Origin: Deinococcus malanensis
GTDB lineage: Bacteria; Deinococcota; Deinococci; Deinococcales; Deinococcaceae
DNA: 63,336 bases
Direction of reading: 5' to 3'
NCBI RefSeq assembly: GCF_014647655.1
Contig: NZ_BMPP01000020.1
Location: 1 to 63,336 of the forward strand
The notes beneath the pieces are model-generated. The model was not told where the DNA came from and did not search any database. It saw only the letters and a program-made list of their open reading frames with translations. The translations under genes and the position numbers were made by a program. Positions 26,636 through 35,752 of the stretch are shown one piece after another. The stretch's first letter is position 1. Each line of letters opens with the position of its first letter.

Positions 26636-27634
26636 ATGGCTCTCTCTATTCCACTGTCGCTGCTTGATCTCACCCGGGTCAAAAAGGATGAACCGACCGC
26701 TGAAGGCATCGCCCGCAGTGTGCGCCTGGCCCGCACCGCCGACCGGCTCGGGTATCACCGCCTGTGGTTTGCCGAGCACCACAACGCGCCCACCATTGCC
26801 TCATCCGCCACTTCCCTGATGATTCAGCACGTGGCCGCGCAGACCGAGAATCTACGGGTGGGCGCGGGTGGAATCATGCTGCCCAACCACTCGCCGCTGG
26901 TGATCGCGGAGCAGTTCGGCATGCTGGAAACGCTCTATCCGGGCCGCATCGACCTGGGCCTGGGCCGCGCCCCCGGCACGGACGGCGCCACCATGGGTGC
27001 ACTGCGACGCGACGGACGCGAAGCAGATCGTTTTCCTGACGACGTGCTCGAACTGCATGGGTACCTCAGCGGAAATTCGCTCATTACTGGCGTGAACGCT
27101 TACCCCGGAGCCGGAACCAACGTGCCGCTGTACATCCTCGGCTCTTCGCTCTTCGGCGCACAACTGGCCGCCCAGTTCGGTCTGCCCTACGCATTCGCCT
27201 CTCATTTTGCTCCTGCGGCGCTCAATGATGCAGCCCGGATTTACCGGGAGACCTTTGACGCCCACGGGCCACTGGCAGGGCCGGAGGCGAAGCCACACTT
27301 CATCGCCGCGGTGAATGTGATTGCGGCGGACGATACCAGTGCGGCCCGTGACCAGAGGAGGCAAGCGGAAGATGGCTGGCTCCAGGCGTTTCTGGGGCGG
27401 GGAAGGTCACTGAGTCCAGAGGACCTGAGGGCAGTGCGAGGGCATCCCCAGGCACGGCAGATTCTGGGAATGCTTGACCGCACCATTGTTGGCACGCAGT
27501 CGGACGTGGTGAGTGGCCTTGAAGCATTGGTCCGCGAAGTGCAGGCTGATGAGCTGATCCTGGTCAACCTGGCTGTGGCCGAAGAGCACCAGCACCGCAC
27601 GTTGGAACTGTTAGCCCCCGCGGCAGGCTCCTGA
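26636..27634 (+). CDS. LLM-class flavin-dependent oxidoreductase
   Basis: 332 residues of a luciferase-like monooxygenase fold. Markers are IPLSLLDLTRVKKDE at the N-terminus, GYHRLWFAEHHNAPTIASSA, the GAGGIMLPNHSPLVIAEQFG segment that lines the flavin site, and LYPGRIDLGLGRAPGTD. This matches the MsnO8/YhbW-like group, which use reduced FMN and oxygen; the substrate is unknown. ATG 26636 has AGGAGAA seven bases upstream. It stands alone 120 bp after the small membrane protein gene and 570 bp before the large operon on the other strand. Confidence 0.92.
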   Translation: MALSIPLSLLDLTRVKKDEPTAEGIARSVRLARTADRLGYHRLWFAEHHNAPTIASSATSLMIQHVAAQTENLRVGAGGIMLPNHSPLVIAEQFGMLETLYPGRIDLGLGRAPGTDGATMGALRRDGREADRFPDDVLELHGYLSGNSLITGVNAYPGAGTNVPLYILGSSLFGAQLAAQFGLPYAFASHFAPAALNDAARIYRETFDAHGPLAGPEAKPHFIAAVNVIAADDTSAARDQRRQAEDGWLQAFLGRGRSLSPEDLRAVRGHPQARQILGMLDRTIVGTQSDVVSGLEALVREVQADELILVNLAVAEEHQHRTLELLAPAAGS

Positions 27635-28203
27635 TGAGAGGTGGAGACCAAGCCGGGCTGATGGTAGAACCGATAAGTGCCTTCCCCTGCTCTCCAGGCG
27701 AGAACACCGGGCCTGGAGAAATGCTCCCCTGAGCCGGATCAGTACAAGTGGACCCGTTCCACCCCCGGGGAAGCGGTGGGGGCCCTGATGGACTGTCAAG
27801 CGCAAGAGAGCGGGTCTGCCCGGAGAACCGCCTCCGAACATGGCGTTCCACCTGTTAAGGGTCGAGGACAACGAAGCTGACGTCCTGCTGGAAGTCCCGC
27901 TTAAACACGCTGTCCCTGACCTCACCTCATTCACCCCAGATGGACCTCCAGCGCCAGAAGGCCCCTTCCACCTCGGGACGCCCCGTGAAAGAAAGAATGG
28001 GTCTCGACGACCTCCGTGGGGACAAGTCTGTGCAGGAAGTCGGCTCCCTCCTTCGTGGAGGGTAGACTGCGCGGACCCCACAATCAGCACGCTGGCCGGG
28101 TGAAGTCGGCGGGGCCGTCCCGTTTCCTTGTGGAGCGGGACGTTGCACGTTCCACCGGCACCCGTGACAGGGCAGGTTAATTCTTCCAGACGAGGAGGAA
28201 TGC
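27635..28203. other. Gap with a possible response-regulator fragment
   Basis: 569 bp. Plus-strand 27840-27915 reads MAFHLLRVEDNEADVLLEVP, which resembles the first strand and helix of Rcp-type receiver domains (LLVEDNEADVLL). After about 20 residues the similarity stops, so at best it is a 5' fragment. No other gene-like sequence is visible. The operon on the minus strand ends at 28204, so transcription from both sides converges here. Confidence 0.4.
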
Positions 28204-29328
28204 TCAGACCTGAATATCGGTCAGGCCGTTCGGTACCTGCTTGAACCGCTCATACCGCAGCGGCGAGAGGTCAATAAAAGGTGCCTCCCCCAGAGCTTCC
28301 TGCGCGATCACGCGGGCGATGGCGGCCGCCTGCATCACCCCATGCCCGGAAAAACCGCAGGCATTGAGCCAGCCGTCGGCCCCCGGCAGGCGGCCCACGA
28401 TGGCCTGATGGTCTGGCGTCACCTCGTAATAGCCCCACCAGCTGGCGCGCCGGTCGAGCGAGGCCGCCTCCAGCCACGGAAAGCGGGTCATGGCCGCCTC
28501 CAGGGTAGGTTCCAGCCACGCCCACTCCATGCCTTCGCGCCACCCGACGTCCGCCGGGTCCGCGCGCCCCAGGATGATGCGTTCCCCTTCAGAACGCAGC
28601 CACACGCCGCTTGCCAGGTCGAAGATCATCGGCAGAGGCCGTGCCAACGTGATGGGTCCCGTGGTGAAGACCATTCGCCGCGCGGGCTGAACAGGAATCT
28701 CCAGCCCTGCCAGCGCACCCACCTCACCGGACCAGGCGCCACTCGCGTTGACCAGCAGGGGAGCTTCCACCCGTCCAGCTGGCGTGCTCAGCTGCCAGAC
28801 TTCACCGTCACGCCGGATGCCCGTCACCGGGGTGTCCAGCAGAAAGCGTGCGCCGGCCTCCCGGGCGCGGTTCACGTAAGCCATCGTCAATCCGTGGGCG
28901 TCCACATGACCGTCTGTCCCGCAGAATGTGCAGCCGCCCAGTCCATCCGGCAGGAATTCGGCGTGCACCTGGGCGTCTTCCGGCGTCAGCTGCTCGGTCG
29001 GCACGCCCAGGCGGTGCTGAAGCTCAACTCCAGCCTGATGGGCCGGCCACTGCGCTTCAGGCACCAGCAGCAGGTACCCGCCCGGGTGGTACCCCGATTC
29101 GGGCATGGCCGCGTACTCCTCAATGCTGTGCTTTGACAGGAGGATGTTCGTCTCTGACGTGAACTGCGCGCGAACGCCCGCGGCACTCTTGCCGGTCGAG
29201 CCACCCGCGGGGCTGCCCTGCTCCAGGACCACGACCTTGAGGCCCCGCTCGGCCAGCCGCCAGGCGCAGGCGGCGCCGATGATGCCCGCACCGATCACGG
29301 CCACGTCCCAGCCCGCGCCGGCAGTCAT
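28204..29328 (-). CDS. FAD-dependent oxidoreductase, DadA/glycine oxidase family
   Basis: 374 residues. The N-terminal dinucleotide fold is clear: VAVIGAGIIGAACAWRLAER, then the glutamate at VVVLEQG. The downstream GGSTGKSAAGVRAQF loop and the C-terminal GYYEVTPDHQAIVGRLPG and NACGFSGHGVMQAAAIAR complete the FAD site. The family oxidises amines, amino acids or N-methyl amino acids (sarcosine, proline) and sometimes 2-hydroxy acids. It is the last gene of the twelve-gene operon and overlaps the SDR gene by four bases (ATGA). It could feed an imino or oxo acid into the pathway; the substrate is not predictable from sequence. Confidence 0.92.
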   Translation of the reverse strand: MTAGAGWDVAVIGAGIIGAACAWRLAERGLKVVVLEQGSPAGGSTGKSAAGVRAQFTSETNILLSKHSIEEYAAMPESGYHPGGYLLLVPEAQWPAHQAGVELQHRLGVPTEQLTPEDAQVHAEFLPDGLGGCTFCGTDGHVDAHGLTMAYVNRAREAGARFLLDTPVTGIRRDGEVWQLSTPAGRVEAPLLVNASGAWSGEVGALAGLEIPVQPARRMVFTTGPITLARPLPMIFDLASGVWLRSEGERIILGRADPADVGWREGMEWAWLEPTLEAAMTRFPWLEAASLDRRASWWGYYEVTPDHQAIVGRLPGADGWLNACGFSGHGVMQAAAIARVIAQEALGEAPFIDLSPLRYERFKQVPNGLTDIQV

Positions 29329-30146
29329 GCGAGGTCCGCCTCGATCACCGGGAAGCCCTCCACGGGGAAAGTGTCCACGTTCGCCGAGCGTTGCTGCACC
29401 AGCACGCCGCCATCCACCGAGATGAACTGACCGGTGACGTACGCCGCGTCGTCCGACGCCAGGAACAGGGCCGCTCCGGTCATGTCCTCGGCCACGCCGT
29501 AACGGCCCAGTGGTACGGTCTTCTCACGCACGCGCAGCTGCTCTTCTGTCAGGCCGTAGGTGTTGATGAACCCAGGCACCACGCCGTTCACCCGGATGCC
29601 GTACGGAGCCAGGTCCAGCGCCATGGCCCGCGTCATGGCCTCAATGCCGCCTTTGGTCGCGTCGTACGCGACGTTACCCCGGTGCGCGCGGGTCGCTCCA
29701 CCCGACGAGGTGCTGATAATGACGCCTTTGCGCCGCCGGGCCATGACCCGCGCGGCCCGGTGGGAGCAGAGAAACACACTTTTCAGGTTCACCTCGATGA
29801 TGCGGTCCCACCAGCCTTCGTCGCCCTCCAGGAAGTGCCGGGTGGTGTCGATCAGGCCGGCATTGTTGTACAGCACGTCCACATGGCCCAGGTTCGTTTC
29901 GACAAGCGTGAACATGGCGTCCACCTGCTGCGCGTCCGACACGTCGGCCGGCACCGCCAACGCGCGCCCGCCGGCTGCGGTGATGCTGTCCACCACGGCC
30001 CGCACCGCGTCTTCCTTCAGGTCATTGACGGCCACCTGGGCGCCCTCCTGTGCAAAACGTTCCGCCACGGCGCGGCCGATGCCCCCTGCGGCGCCAGTCA
30101 CCAGCACCACCCGGCCTTCACATCGGTTGACAAGACTGTTCATCAT
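29325..30146 (-). CDS. SDR family NAD(P)-dependent oxidoreductase
   Basis: 273 residues. The cofactor motif is TGAAGGIG; NNAG follows in LYNNAGLID; the catalytic Ser lies in IISTSSGG and the Tyr-Lys pair in YDATKGG. An acidic residue after the second strand (NDLKED) suggests NAD rather than NADP. It should interconvert a hydroxyl and a keto group. The start at 30146 has GGAGG five bases upstream; the ATG at 30167 overlaps the previous stop by four bases and is a real alternative, because other genes in this operon overlap in that way. Confidence 0.93.
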   Translation of the reverse strand: MMNSLVNRCEGRVVLVTGAAGGIGRAVAERFAQEGAQVAVNDLKEDAVRAVVDSITAAGGRALAVPADVSDAQQVDAMFTLVETNLGHVDVLYNNAGLIDTTRHFLEGDEGWWDRIIEVNLKSVFLCSHRAARVMARRRKGVIISTSSGGATRAHRGNVAYDATKGGIEAMTRAMALDLAPYGIRVNGVVPGFINTYGLTEEQLRVREKTVPLGRYGVAEDMTGAALFLASDDAAYVTGQFISVDGGVLVQQRSANVDTFPVEGFPVIEADLA

Positions 30147-30163
30147 AGGGTCCTCCCTGAAAC

Positions 30164-31714
30164 TCATGCCCGCATGAACCAGCGGCGCGGCCAGCTGTCC
30201 GGCCCGCCAGACACGTGGGGGCGAAAGTGGATCACTTGATTGGGTCGCAGCTGGGCGGCCAGTGGCAGGTCGTCTGGATGGATCACGGCCGGCTTGTGGT
30301 ACCCGCCGATACGGCCCCGGTCACTGAGCAGCAAGATGGCCTGCCCGGCCGGCGTGACCTGCACCGCGCCGTGAGGCGTGGCTTCACTGACCACCTGCCC
30401 CCCTGGTACAGCCGGCCCCTCAAGCCGGATCCCCATCCGGTCCCCTTCACGGACGCGGTACGGAGCACTCCCCAGCGCGACAAGCGCCTCATAGGTCGCC
30501 TGAGGACCCGGCAGGAGTCTCAACGTCACCTCGGCAGGGAGATTGGGCAGCGAGGCGGTGGCCCCAGGCTCACGGGCCGGCTCACGGCCCAGCCCCAGCA
30601 CGTCACCTGCCCTCAAGGGGCGGCCAATACGGCCGGTGCGGTCGACACTGCTGCTGCCCAGGAAGGGCCGCGTGTCCAGGCCGCCCGCCACCGCCAGGTA
30701 GCACCGGGCGCCTTCCCCGGTCGGCGTGAAGCGCAGGGTTTCACCAGAACGCAACACGAAAGAGGCCTGTGCGGGGACGGGGCGACCGGCGACCTGTCCG
30801 GTCATCCCGTAGCCCACCGCGGCCAGCACAACGTCCTGCAAGGCCGTGAGGATGGGCCCCAGCAGCGTGAGTTCGAGCAGCGGAGTGCCTGGGGGGTTAC
30901 CGGCGACGTGATTGGCCAGGGCCGCGGCGCGCTCATCAAGAGGACCGCTGCGGGCCATGCCGTGGTGCGCCTGAAGAAAGCGGCCCTCATCAACGAGCAG
31001 GTCAAGCAGTCCCGGTTTCTCGACCCGCAGGGCCGGGCGGGCCGGCACGTCAGGCCACAGCGGGCGGATGCCCGGCACCCCCGGCGCCTCCCCCGACGCC
31101 TCGACAAACCGGACCGTATCCCCAGGCGAGAGAAGAAAGGGCGCGTCCCGGTTCGGGTCGTAGATGGTCGTGAGGGCCGTGCCGAGCAGATGCCACCCGC
31201 CCGGAGAAGGCAGGACATACACGCAGCTTTGCGCGTTGGCCACTGCGACCGCGTTGAACGGCACCTTCAGGCGCGGCGTGTCCCGCCGGGGGAGGCGCAG
31301 GGCGTCCGGCACCTCCCCCAGGAAGGGGAACCCGGGCGTGAACCCGACCGCGTACACGTGGTACTCCGGCCCTGTATGCAAGTGAATCACTCCGCGCTCA
31401 CTCAGCCCGGTCCGTGAGGCGACATCTGCGAGATCCTCACCGTCGTACCGGACGGGGAGCGTCACGGGTGGCCGGACCTCGTGGGCGGTCCCCAGCGCCG
31501 CCGGCAGGTGCGTCCTCACCCACTCACAGACGACAGTCCGGTCGGTCCGGGCAGCGTCGTACTCCACGTACAGGTTGACGTACCCCGGGTACAGATCCGT
31601 CACCCCGGTGATCAGGTCCTCGCGCAGGGCCCGGTGCAGGGCATGCAGGCGGCAGTTGTCACCACGGTTCAGTTCCGTGCCGAACGTCACGTAGAAGCCT
31701 TCAAGCCGCCGCAC
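30164..31714 (-). CDS. Fused 5-oxoprolinase subunits B and C (PxpB-PxpC)
   Basis: 516 residues. The first 210 match PxpB/KipI (GTELNRGDNCRLHALHRAL, then VGFTPGFPFLGEVPDALRLP and the ending IYDPNRDAPFLLSPGD). The remainder matches PxpC/KipA (LLDLLVDEGRFLQAHHGMAR, GMTGQVAGRPVP and the ending VSEATPHGAVQVTPAGQAI). PxpB and PxpC are usually separate genes; fused forms occur. With PxpA they open 5-oxo-L-proline to glutamate using ATP. The PxpA partner is in the same operon but six genes away. The start is GTG at 31714, just after the aldehyde dehydrogenase stop. Confidence 0.93.
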   Translation of the reverse strand: MRRLEGFYVTFGTELNRGDNCRLHALHRALREDLITGVTDLYPGYVNLYVEYDAARTDRTVVCEWVRTHLPAALGTAHEVRPPVTLPVRYDGEDLADVASRTGLSERGVIHLHTGPEYHVYAVGFTPGFPFLGEVPDALRLPRRDTPRLKVPFNAVAVANAQSCVYVLPSPGGWHLLGTALTTIYDPNRDAPFLLSPGDTVRFVEASGEAPGVPGIRPLWPDVPARPALRVEKPGLLDLLVDEGRFLQAHHGMARSGPLDERAAALANHVAGNPPGTPLLELTLLGPILTALQDVVLAAVGYGMTGQVAGRPVPAQASFVLRSGETLRFTPTGEGARCYLAVAGGLDTRPFLGSSSVDRTGRIGRPLRAGDVLGLGREPAREPGATASLPNLPAEVTLRLLPGPQATYEALVALGSAPYRVREGDRMGIRLEGPAVPGGQVVSEATPHGAVQVTPAGQAILLLSDRGRIGGYHKPAVIHPDDLPLAAQLRPNQVIHFRPHVSGGPDSWPRRWFMRA

Positions 31715-31717
31715 GGG

Positions 31718-33199
31718 TCAGCCGATCGTGAACGGGTCGCGGGTGGCGCCGCTCAACTCCACCCAGACGGTCTTCGTGTCCAGGTATTCGTGGACCGCCT
31801 CCAGGGAATTCTCGCGGCCGATGCCGCTGTGCTTGAAGCCGCCGAAGGGCGCGTTGTAACTCACCGCGCGGTAGGCGTTGACCCAGACGGTGCCCGCTCT
31901 GATCGCGTGCGCGGCACGGTGCGCACGCTGGACATCCCTCGTCCAGACGCCCGCCGCCAAGGCGTAGCGCGAGTCATTCGCCAGGCGCACAGCTTCAGCC
32001 TCGTCCTTGAAGGTCAGCACCGACAGCACGGGGCCGAAGATTTCCTCCGCGGCCAGACTCATGCGGCTGTGAACCCCGGTAAAGATCGTCGGCTCCACGA
32101 AGAACCCCGCGTCCAGGTCACCACCCGCGGCACGCCGTCCGCCGGTCACCAGCGTGGCGCCTTCCTGCACGCCTGCCTCACAGCGGCGCAGGATGCCCTC
32201 CAGATGCGCCCGGAAGGCGACAGGGCCCATCTCCGTCTCCGGATCGAGCGGGTCACCCAGTTTGATGGTCCGCGCCCGGTTTGCCACCCGCAACACCAGC
32301 TCATCGTGGACCGACTCCTGCACCAGCAGCCTGGATCCGGCGATGCAGGTCTGCCCGCCCGCCGCGAAAATCCCGGCGATCACACCGTTGGCTGCCGCGT
32401 CCAAGTCCGCGTCCTCGAAGACGACGTTCGGGCTTTTGCCACCCAGCTCCAGGCTGACTTTGGCGAGGTGCCCCATGGCGGCCTGACCCACCTTGATGCC
32501 CACTTCGGTGCTGCCGGTAAAGGCCACCTTGTCCACGCCCGGGTGAGCTACGAGCGCCGCACCGACCGCCGCACCACCGGTGACCACGTTGAACACGCCA
32601 GGCGGAAAGCCCGCTTCCTCCACCCGCCGGGCAAACTCCAACGCCGACACGGGGGTCTGGTCCGCGGGCTTCACGACCACCGTGCAACCCGCCGCGAGCA
32701 GCGGGGCAAGTTTCCAGGTGAGCAGCAGCAGCGGAGAATTCCACGGCACGATGGCCGCCACCACCCCAACCGGCTCGCGGCGGGTGTAGATGAAGTAATT
32801 GGGTTTATCGCTGGGAATGGTCTCCCCGTGCAGCTTGTCCGCGGCGCCCGCGTAGTACTCGTACCATTCCGGCAGGACCCGGCACTGAGCGCGCATTTCC
32901 CGCAGCAGCTTGCCGTTGTCTCGCGTCTCGATCTCCCCCAGCAGGTCCGCGTCGCGTTCCAGGATCTGAGCGAGCCGGTGGATGAGCTTCGAGCGCTGCC
33001 GCCCTGTCAGGCGGCCCCAGGGACCCTCATCCAGGGCGCTGCGGGCGGCGCGCACGGCCGTGTTCACGTCTTCCGGCCCGGCTTCAGGTACGCACGCCCA
33101 GGCCTGCCCGGTGTACGGGTTGACGGTCTCAACCAGCGCGCCAGACTGCGCGGGGACGAACTGACCGCCGATGTACAGCGGGTACTCGGGCAGGGTCAT
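31718..33199 (-). CDS. NAD(P)-dependent aldehyde dehydrogenase
   Basis: 493 residues, full length for the family. The active-site features are Asn154 in VPWNSPLLL, the general base Glu251 in LELGGKSPNVV and the nucleophile Cys285 in GGQTCIAGSR. The cofactor motif is FTGSTEVG. It is expected to oxidise an aldehyde to a carboxylate, which would fit directly downstream of the ThDP-dependent decarboxylase encoded in the same operon. ATG 33199 has AAGGAG and overlaps the MaoC stop by four bases. Confidence 0.95.
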   Translation of the reverse strand: MTLPEYPLYIGGQFVPAQSGALVETVNPYTGQAWACVPEAGPEDVNTAVRAARSALDEGPWGRLTGRQRSKLIHRLAQILERDADLLGEIETRDNGKLLREMRAQCRVLPEWYEYYAGAADKLHGETIPSDKPNYFIYTRREPVGVVAAIVPWNSPLLLLTWKLAPLLAAGCTVVVKPADQTPVSALEFARRVEEAGFPPGVFNVVTGGAAVGAALVAHPGVDKVAFTGSTEVGIKVGQAAMGHLAKVSLELGGKSPNVVFEDADLDAAANGVIAGIFAAGGQTCIAGSRLLVQESVHDELVLRVANRARTIKLGDPLDPETEMGPVAFRAHLEGILRRCEAGVQEGATLVTGGRRAAGGDLDAGFFVEPTIFTGVHSRMSLAAEEIFGPVLSVLTFKDEAEAVRLANDSRYALAAGVWTRDVQRAHRAAHAIRAGTVWVNAYRAVSYNAPFGGFKHSGIGRENSLEAVHEYLDTKTVWVELSGATRDPFTIG

Positions 33200-33696
33200 G
33201 GGGTCTCCTTCATGCTGGGCCTGGAAGTGACGCTCGGCACATACCCTTGGCGGTACACCAGAACGGTGCGTTTGAATTCCAGGACGACCGTGCCGTGCTG
33301 GTTGTACCCGGACGTCTTGAACGTCAGGACCCCCTGGTGAGGGCGCGAGCGCGATTCACGCAGGGACAGCACTTCGCTGCGCGCGTACACCGTGTCCCCC
33401 TCGAACAGCGGGTGGGGGAGTCGCACTTCATCCCAGCCGAGGTTCACGGCGTTCTGCGACATGTCCGACACAGACAACCCTGTCACGAGCGCGATGGTGA
33501 ACGCACTGTTCACCAGGGGCCGACCGAACTCGGTGTGGGCGGCGTAATGCGCGTCGAAGTGAATGGGATTGGTGTTGTTCGTGAGCAGGGTAAACCAGAT
33601 GTTGTCGTTCTGGGTGACGGTCCGGCCGAGAGGGTGCTCGATCACCTGGCCGGGTTCGAAATCCTCGAAGCAGCGGCCGCTGGGGGGGGTCGTCAT
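33196..33696 (-). CDS. MaoC-like (R)-specific enoyl-CoA hydratase
   Basis: 166 residues, a single hot-dog domain. The hydratase motif is in LLTNNTNPIHFDAHYAA (Asp/Asn and His of the catalytic pair), followed by GRPLVNSAFTIALVTGLS. The sequence resembles mesaconyl-CoA and itaconyl-CoA hydratases, which work on branched C5 CoA esters. Those assignments depend on context: a CoA-transferase and a CitE-type lyase sit next to it. The ATG at 33696 has AGGAG upstream and overlaps the lyase stop by four bases; the longer frame to 33909 is not used. Confidence 0.9.
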   Translation of the reverse strand: MTTPPSGRCFEDFEPGQVIEHPLGRTVTQNDNIWFTLLTNNTNPIHFDAHYAAHTEFGRPLVNSAFTIALVTGLSVSDMSQNAVNLGWDEVRLPHPLFEGDTVYARSEVLSLRESRSRPHQGVLTFKTSGYNQHGTVVLEFKRTVLVYRQGYVPSVTSRPSMKETP

Positions 33697-34616
33697 GGGG
33701 TTCTCCTTTCCTGGGCGTGACGGTGCAGGGTGACCTGCGCCATGCGGATGTTCGCGGCGTCCACCATCCGGCCTTCCAGGCTGACCGCGGGGCGGCATGA
33801 AGCCGAAGCGAAGGGGCGTGGCGCGACGACCGCCTGTGCGTGCGCCACCTCCTGAGGAGTGTGGGAGAACGCGACATTGACCCGATTCAGCTGCCCGGGA
33901 TGAATGCACTGCTTTCCGTCGAAGCCCAGCCCACGCGCGATGCGGGTCGAGCGGATCAGGCCGTCCGGGTGGTCCAGCCGGGCATACGGGCCATCCAGGC
34001 AGCGCAGCCCGTGGGCGCGGGCGGCCAGGACGATGGACTGCATCACGTGATGCCAGCGGTCACCCGGGTAATCGGCGTCGTAATCGCCGCGTTCCCCGAT
34101 GTGCTCCAGGGGCATCCGCGCACTCGCCGCGAAGTCACCCGGCCCGAAAATCAGGGATTCCAGGCGGGAGGAGGCCGCGGCAATCTCACGGATGTTCAGG
34201 ACGCCGGCTGCCGTTTCAATCTGCACTTCGATGCCGGTGGGCTGCGTGAGGCCAGTGGCCGCTTCCACCTGCGTCAACAGGGTCACCACGAACTGCACGT
34301 CGCGGGCTGCGTTGGCTTTGGGCAGCATGACGAGATCCAGCTTCTCGCCTGCGGCCTCGACCACCTCGATCAGGTCGCGGTAGGCGAACGGGGTGTCCAG
34401 GCTGTTCAGGCGAACCACCCGGAGCCGCCCTCCAAATTCGAGTTCTGTCAGGGCGCGGATCACGTTCACCCGGGCGGTGAGCTTCTCCTCCACCGGCACG
34501 GCATCCTCGAGGTCCAGCACGACCGCGTCTGCCGGGCTGATCACGGCCTTCTCGATCATGCGCCAGCGGTGCGCGGGCACGAACAGCTGACTGCGTTCCA
34601 GACGCGAGGGAATCAT
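33693..34616 (-). CDS. HpcH/HpaI-CitE family CoA-ester lyase
   Basis: 307 residues. The family signature is RSQLFVPAHRWRMIEKA, DAVVLDLEDAVPVEEK (Mg-binding Asp/Glu), the Glu in GIEVQIETAAGVLNI and the Asp in LIFGPGDFAASA. The fold cleaves 3-hydroxyacyl-CoA compounds such as malyl-CoA, methylmalyl-CoA or citramalyl-CoA into acetyl- or propionyl-CoA plus glyoxylate or pyruvate. Placed beside a MaoC hydratase and a CaiB-type transferase, a citramalyl- or methylmalyl-CoA lyase role is the best inference. ATG 34616 overlaps the CoA-transferase stop. Confidence 0.92.
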   Translation of the reverse strand: MIPSRLERSQLFVPAHRWRMIEKAVISPADAVVLDLEDAVPVEEKLTARVNVIRALTELEFGGRLRVVRLNSLDTPFAYRDLIEVVEAAGEKLDLVMLPKANAARDVQFVVTLLTQVEAATGLTQPTGIEVQIETAAGVLNIREIAAASSRLESLIFGPGDFAASARMPLEHIGERGDYDADYPGDRWHHVMQSIVLAARAHGLRCLDGPYARLDHPDGLIRSTRIARGLGFDGKQCIHPGQLNRVNVAFSHTPQEVAHAQAVVAPRPFASASCRPAVSLEGRMVDAANIRMAQVTLHRHAQERRTP

Positions 34617-35752
34617 GGGGCGCGCTCCAGTTCGGCCAGGACCTCGGCGGTGTGTTCTCCCAGGGCAGGCACCCGGCCCATTCGTGGGGAGACACTTTCG
34701 AGATTGTGAGGGGGCAGCAGGGCCGGGATGCTGCCCGCCGGCGTTTGAACCTCGGTCCAGCGCTGACGGTCCTGCAACTGAGGATGGTCCACCACATCCT
34801 GCACGCTGTTGACCTGGGCGCTGGCAATCCCAGCCTGCTCCAGGCGGTCACTGACTTCCCCCCGGGTCAGGGATCCAAAGGCCGTTTCGATGGTGCCTTC
34901 GAGGGCCTGGCGGTGCGTGAGCCGCGCCTGATTGGTGGCGTAGCGTTCATCGCTGGCCAGGTCAGGCTGCTCCAGCACACCAGCGCAGAACTTCACCCAT
35001 TCGCGTTCGTTCTGGACGGCAAACATCACCTGACCATCTGCGCAGCGGTAGGCGCCGTAGGGGACGATCATGTTGTGTCGCAGGCCTGCGCGACCGGGAG
35101 CTCGGCCCAGCCCGATCAGGCTGTACATCGGGGGCATCATCCATTCGGTGAGCGCCTCGAACATGGAGATCTCGATGCGATCGCCCTGTCCCGTGCGGCC
35201 GCGGGTCAGCAGGGCCGCGAGGATGCTGGAATGGGCGTACAGTCCGCTGGCAATATCCGCCACCGAGATGCCCACCTTGGCGGGCTCGTCAGCGCTGCCG
35301 GTGAGTGACACGACGCCCGCTTCCGCCTGAATCAGCATGTCGTACGCCTTTTTATGGGCGTAGGAGCCGGACAGGCCGTACCCGGAGATGGACACCCAGA
35401 TCAAGCGGGGAAAGCGCTCGCGAACCGTGTCCCACCCGAAGCCCAGGCGCTCGACCGCCCCGGGCAGCAGGTTGTGCACGAACACATCCGCGCCGGCCAG
35501 CAAGGCCTCCAGGGCCGTCACCCCTTCCGGACTTTTCAGATCCAGCACCACGCTGCGCTTGCCGCGGTTGAGCCAGGCGAAGTAGGCGGAGACCCCGTCC
35601 AGGGCGCCGTCGTAGCCGCGCGCGAGGTCACCTTCCCCAGGACGCTCGATCTTGATGACGTCGGCCCCCAGGTCCGCCAGCTGCCGCGAGCAGAAGGGCC
35701 CGGCGACGGCCTGTTCCAGCGTGATTACCCGCAGGCCTTCCAGTGGAAGCAT
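34613..35752 (-). CDS. CaiB/BaiF class III CoA-transferase
   Basis: 379 residues. Features include the N-terminal GLRVITLEQAVAGPFCSRQL, ADLGADVIKIERPGEGD, the catalytic Asp166 in VGISVADIASGLYA and the late AQVNSVQDVVDHPQL. Class III enzymes move CoA between carboxylates through an aspartyl-CoA intermediate. Members of this type act on mesaconate, itaconate, methylsuccinate or carnitine derivatives. Here it probably activates the acid produced by the aldehyde dehydrogenase, or shifts CoA within a branched dicarboxylate. The ATG at 35752 follows the acyl-CoA dehydrogenase stop with no gap (TAG ATG). Confidence 0.94.
   Translation of the reverse strand: MLPLEGLRVITLEQAVAGPFCSRQLADLGADVIKIERPGEGDLARGYDGALDGVSAYFAWLNRGKRSVVLDLKSPEGVTALEALLAGADVFVHNLLPGAVERLGFGWDTVRERFPRLIWVSISGYGLSGSYAHKKAYDMLIQAEAGVVSLTGSADEPAKVGISVADIASGLYAHSSILAALLTRGRTGQGDRIEISMFEALTEWMMPPMYSLIGLGRAPGRAGLRHNMIVPYGAYRCADGQVMFAVQNEREWVKFCAGVLEQPDLASDERYATNQARLTHRQALEGTIETAFGSLTRGEVSDRLEQAGIASAQVNSVQDVVDHPQLQDRQRWTEVQTPAGSIPALLPPHNLESVSPRMGRVPALGEHTAEVLAELERAP

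Noticed and set aside
31481..33340. 619-codon plus-strand frame opposite the aldehyde dehydrogenase
   Set aside because: Composition is His/Arg/Gln-rich as expected from the reverse of the real gene, which has an intact active site.
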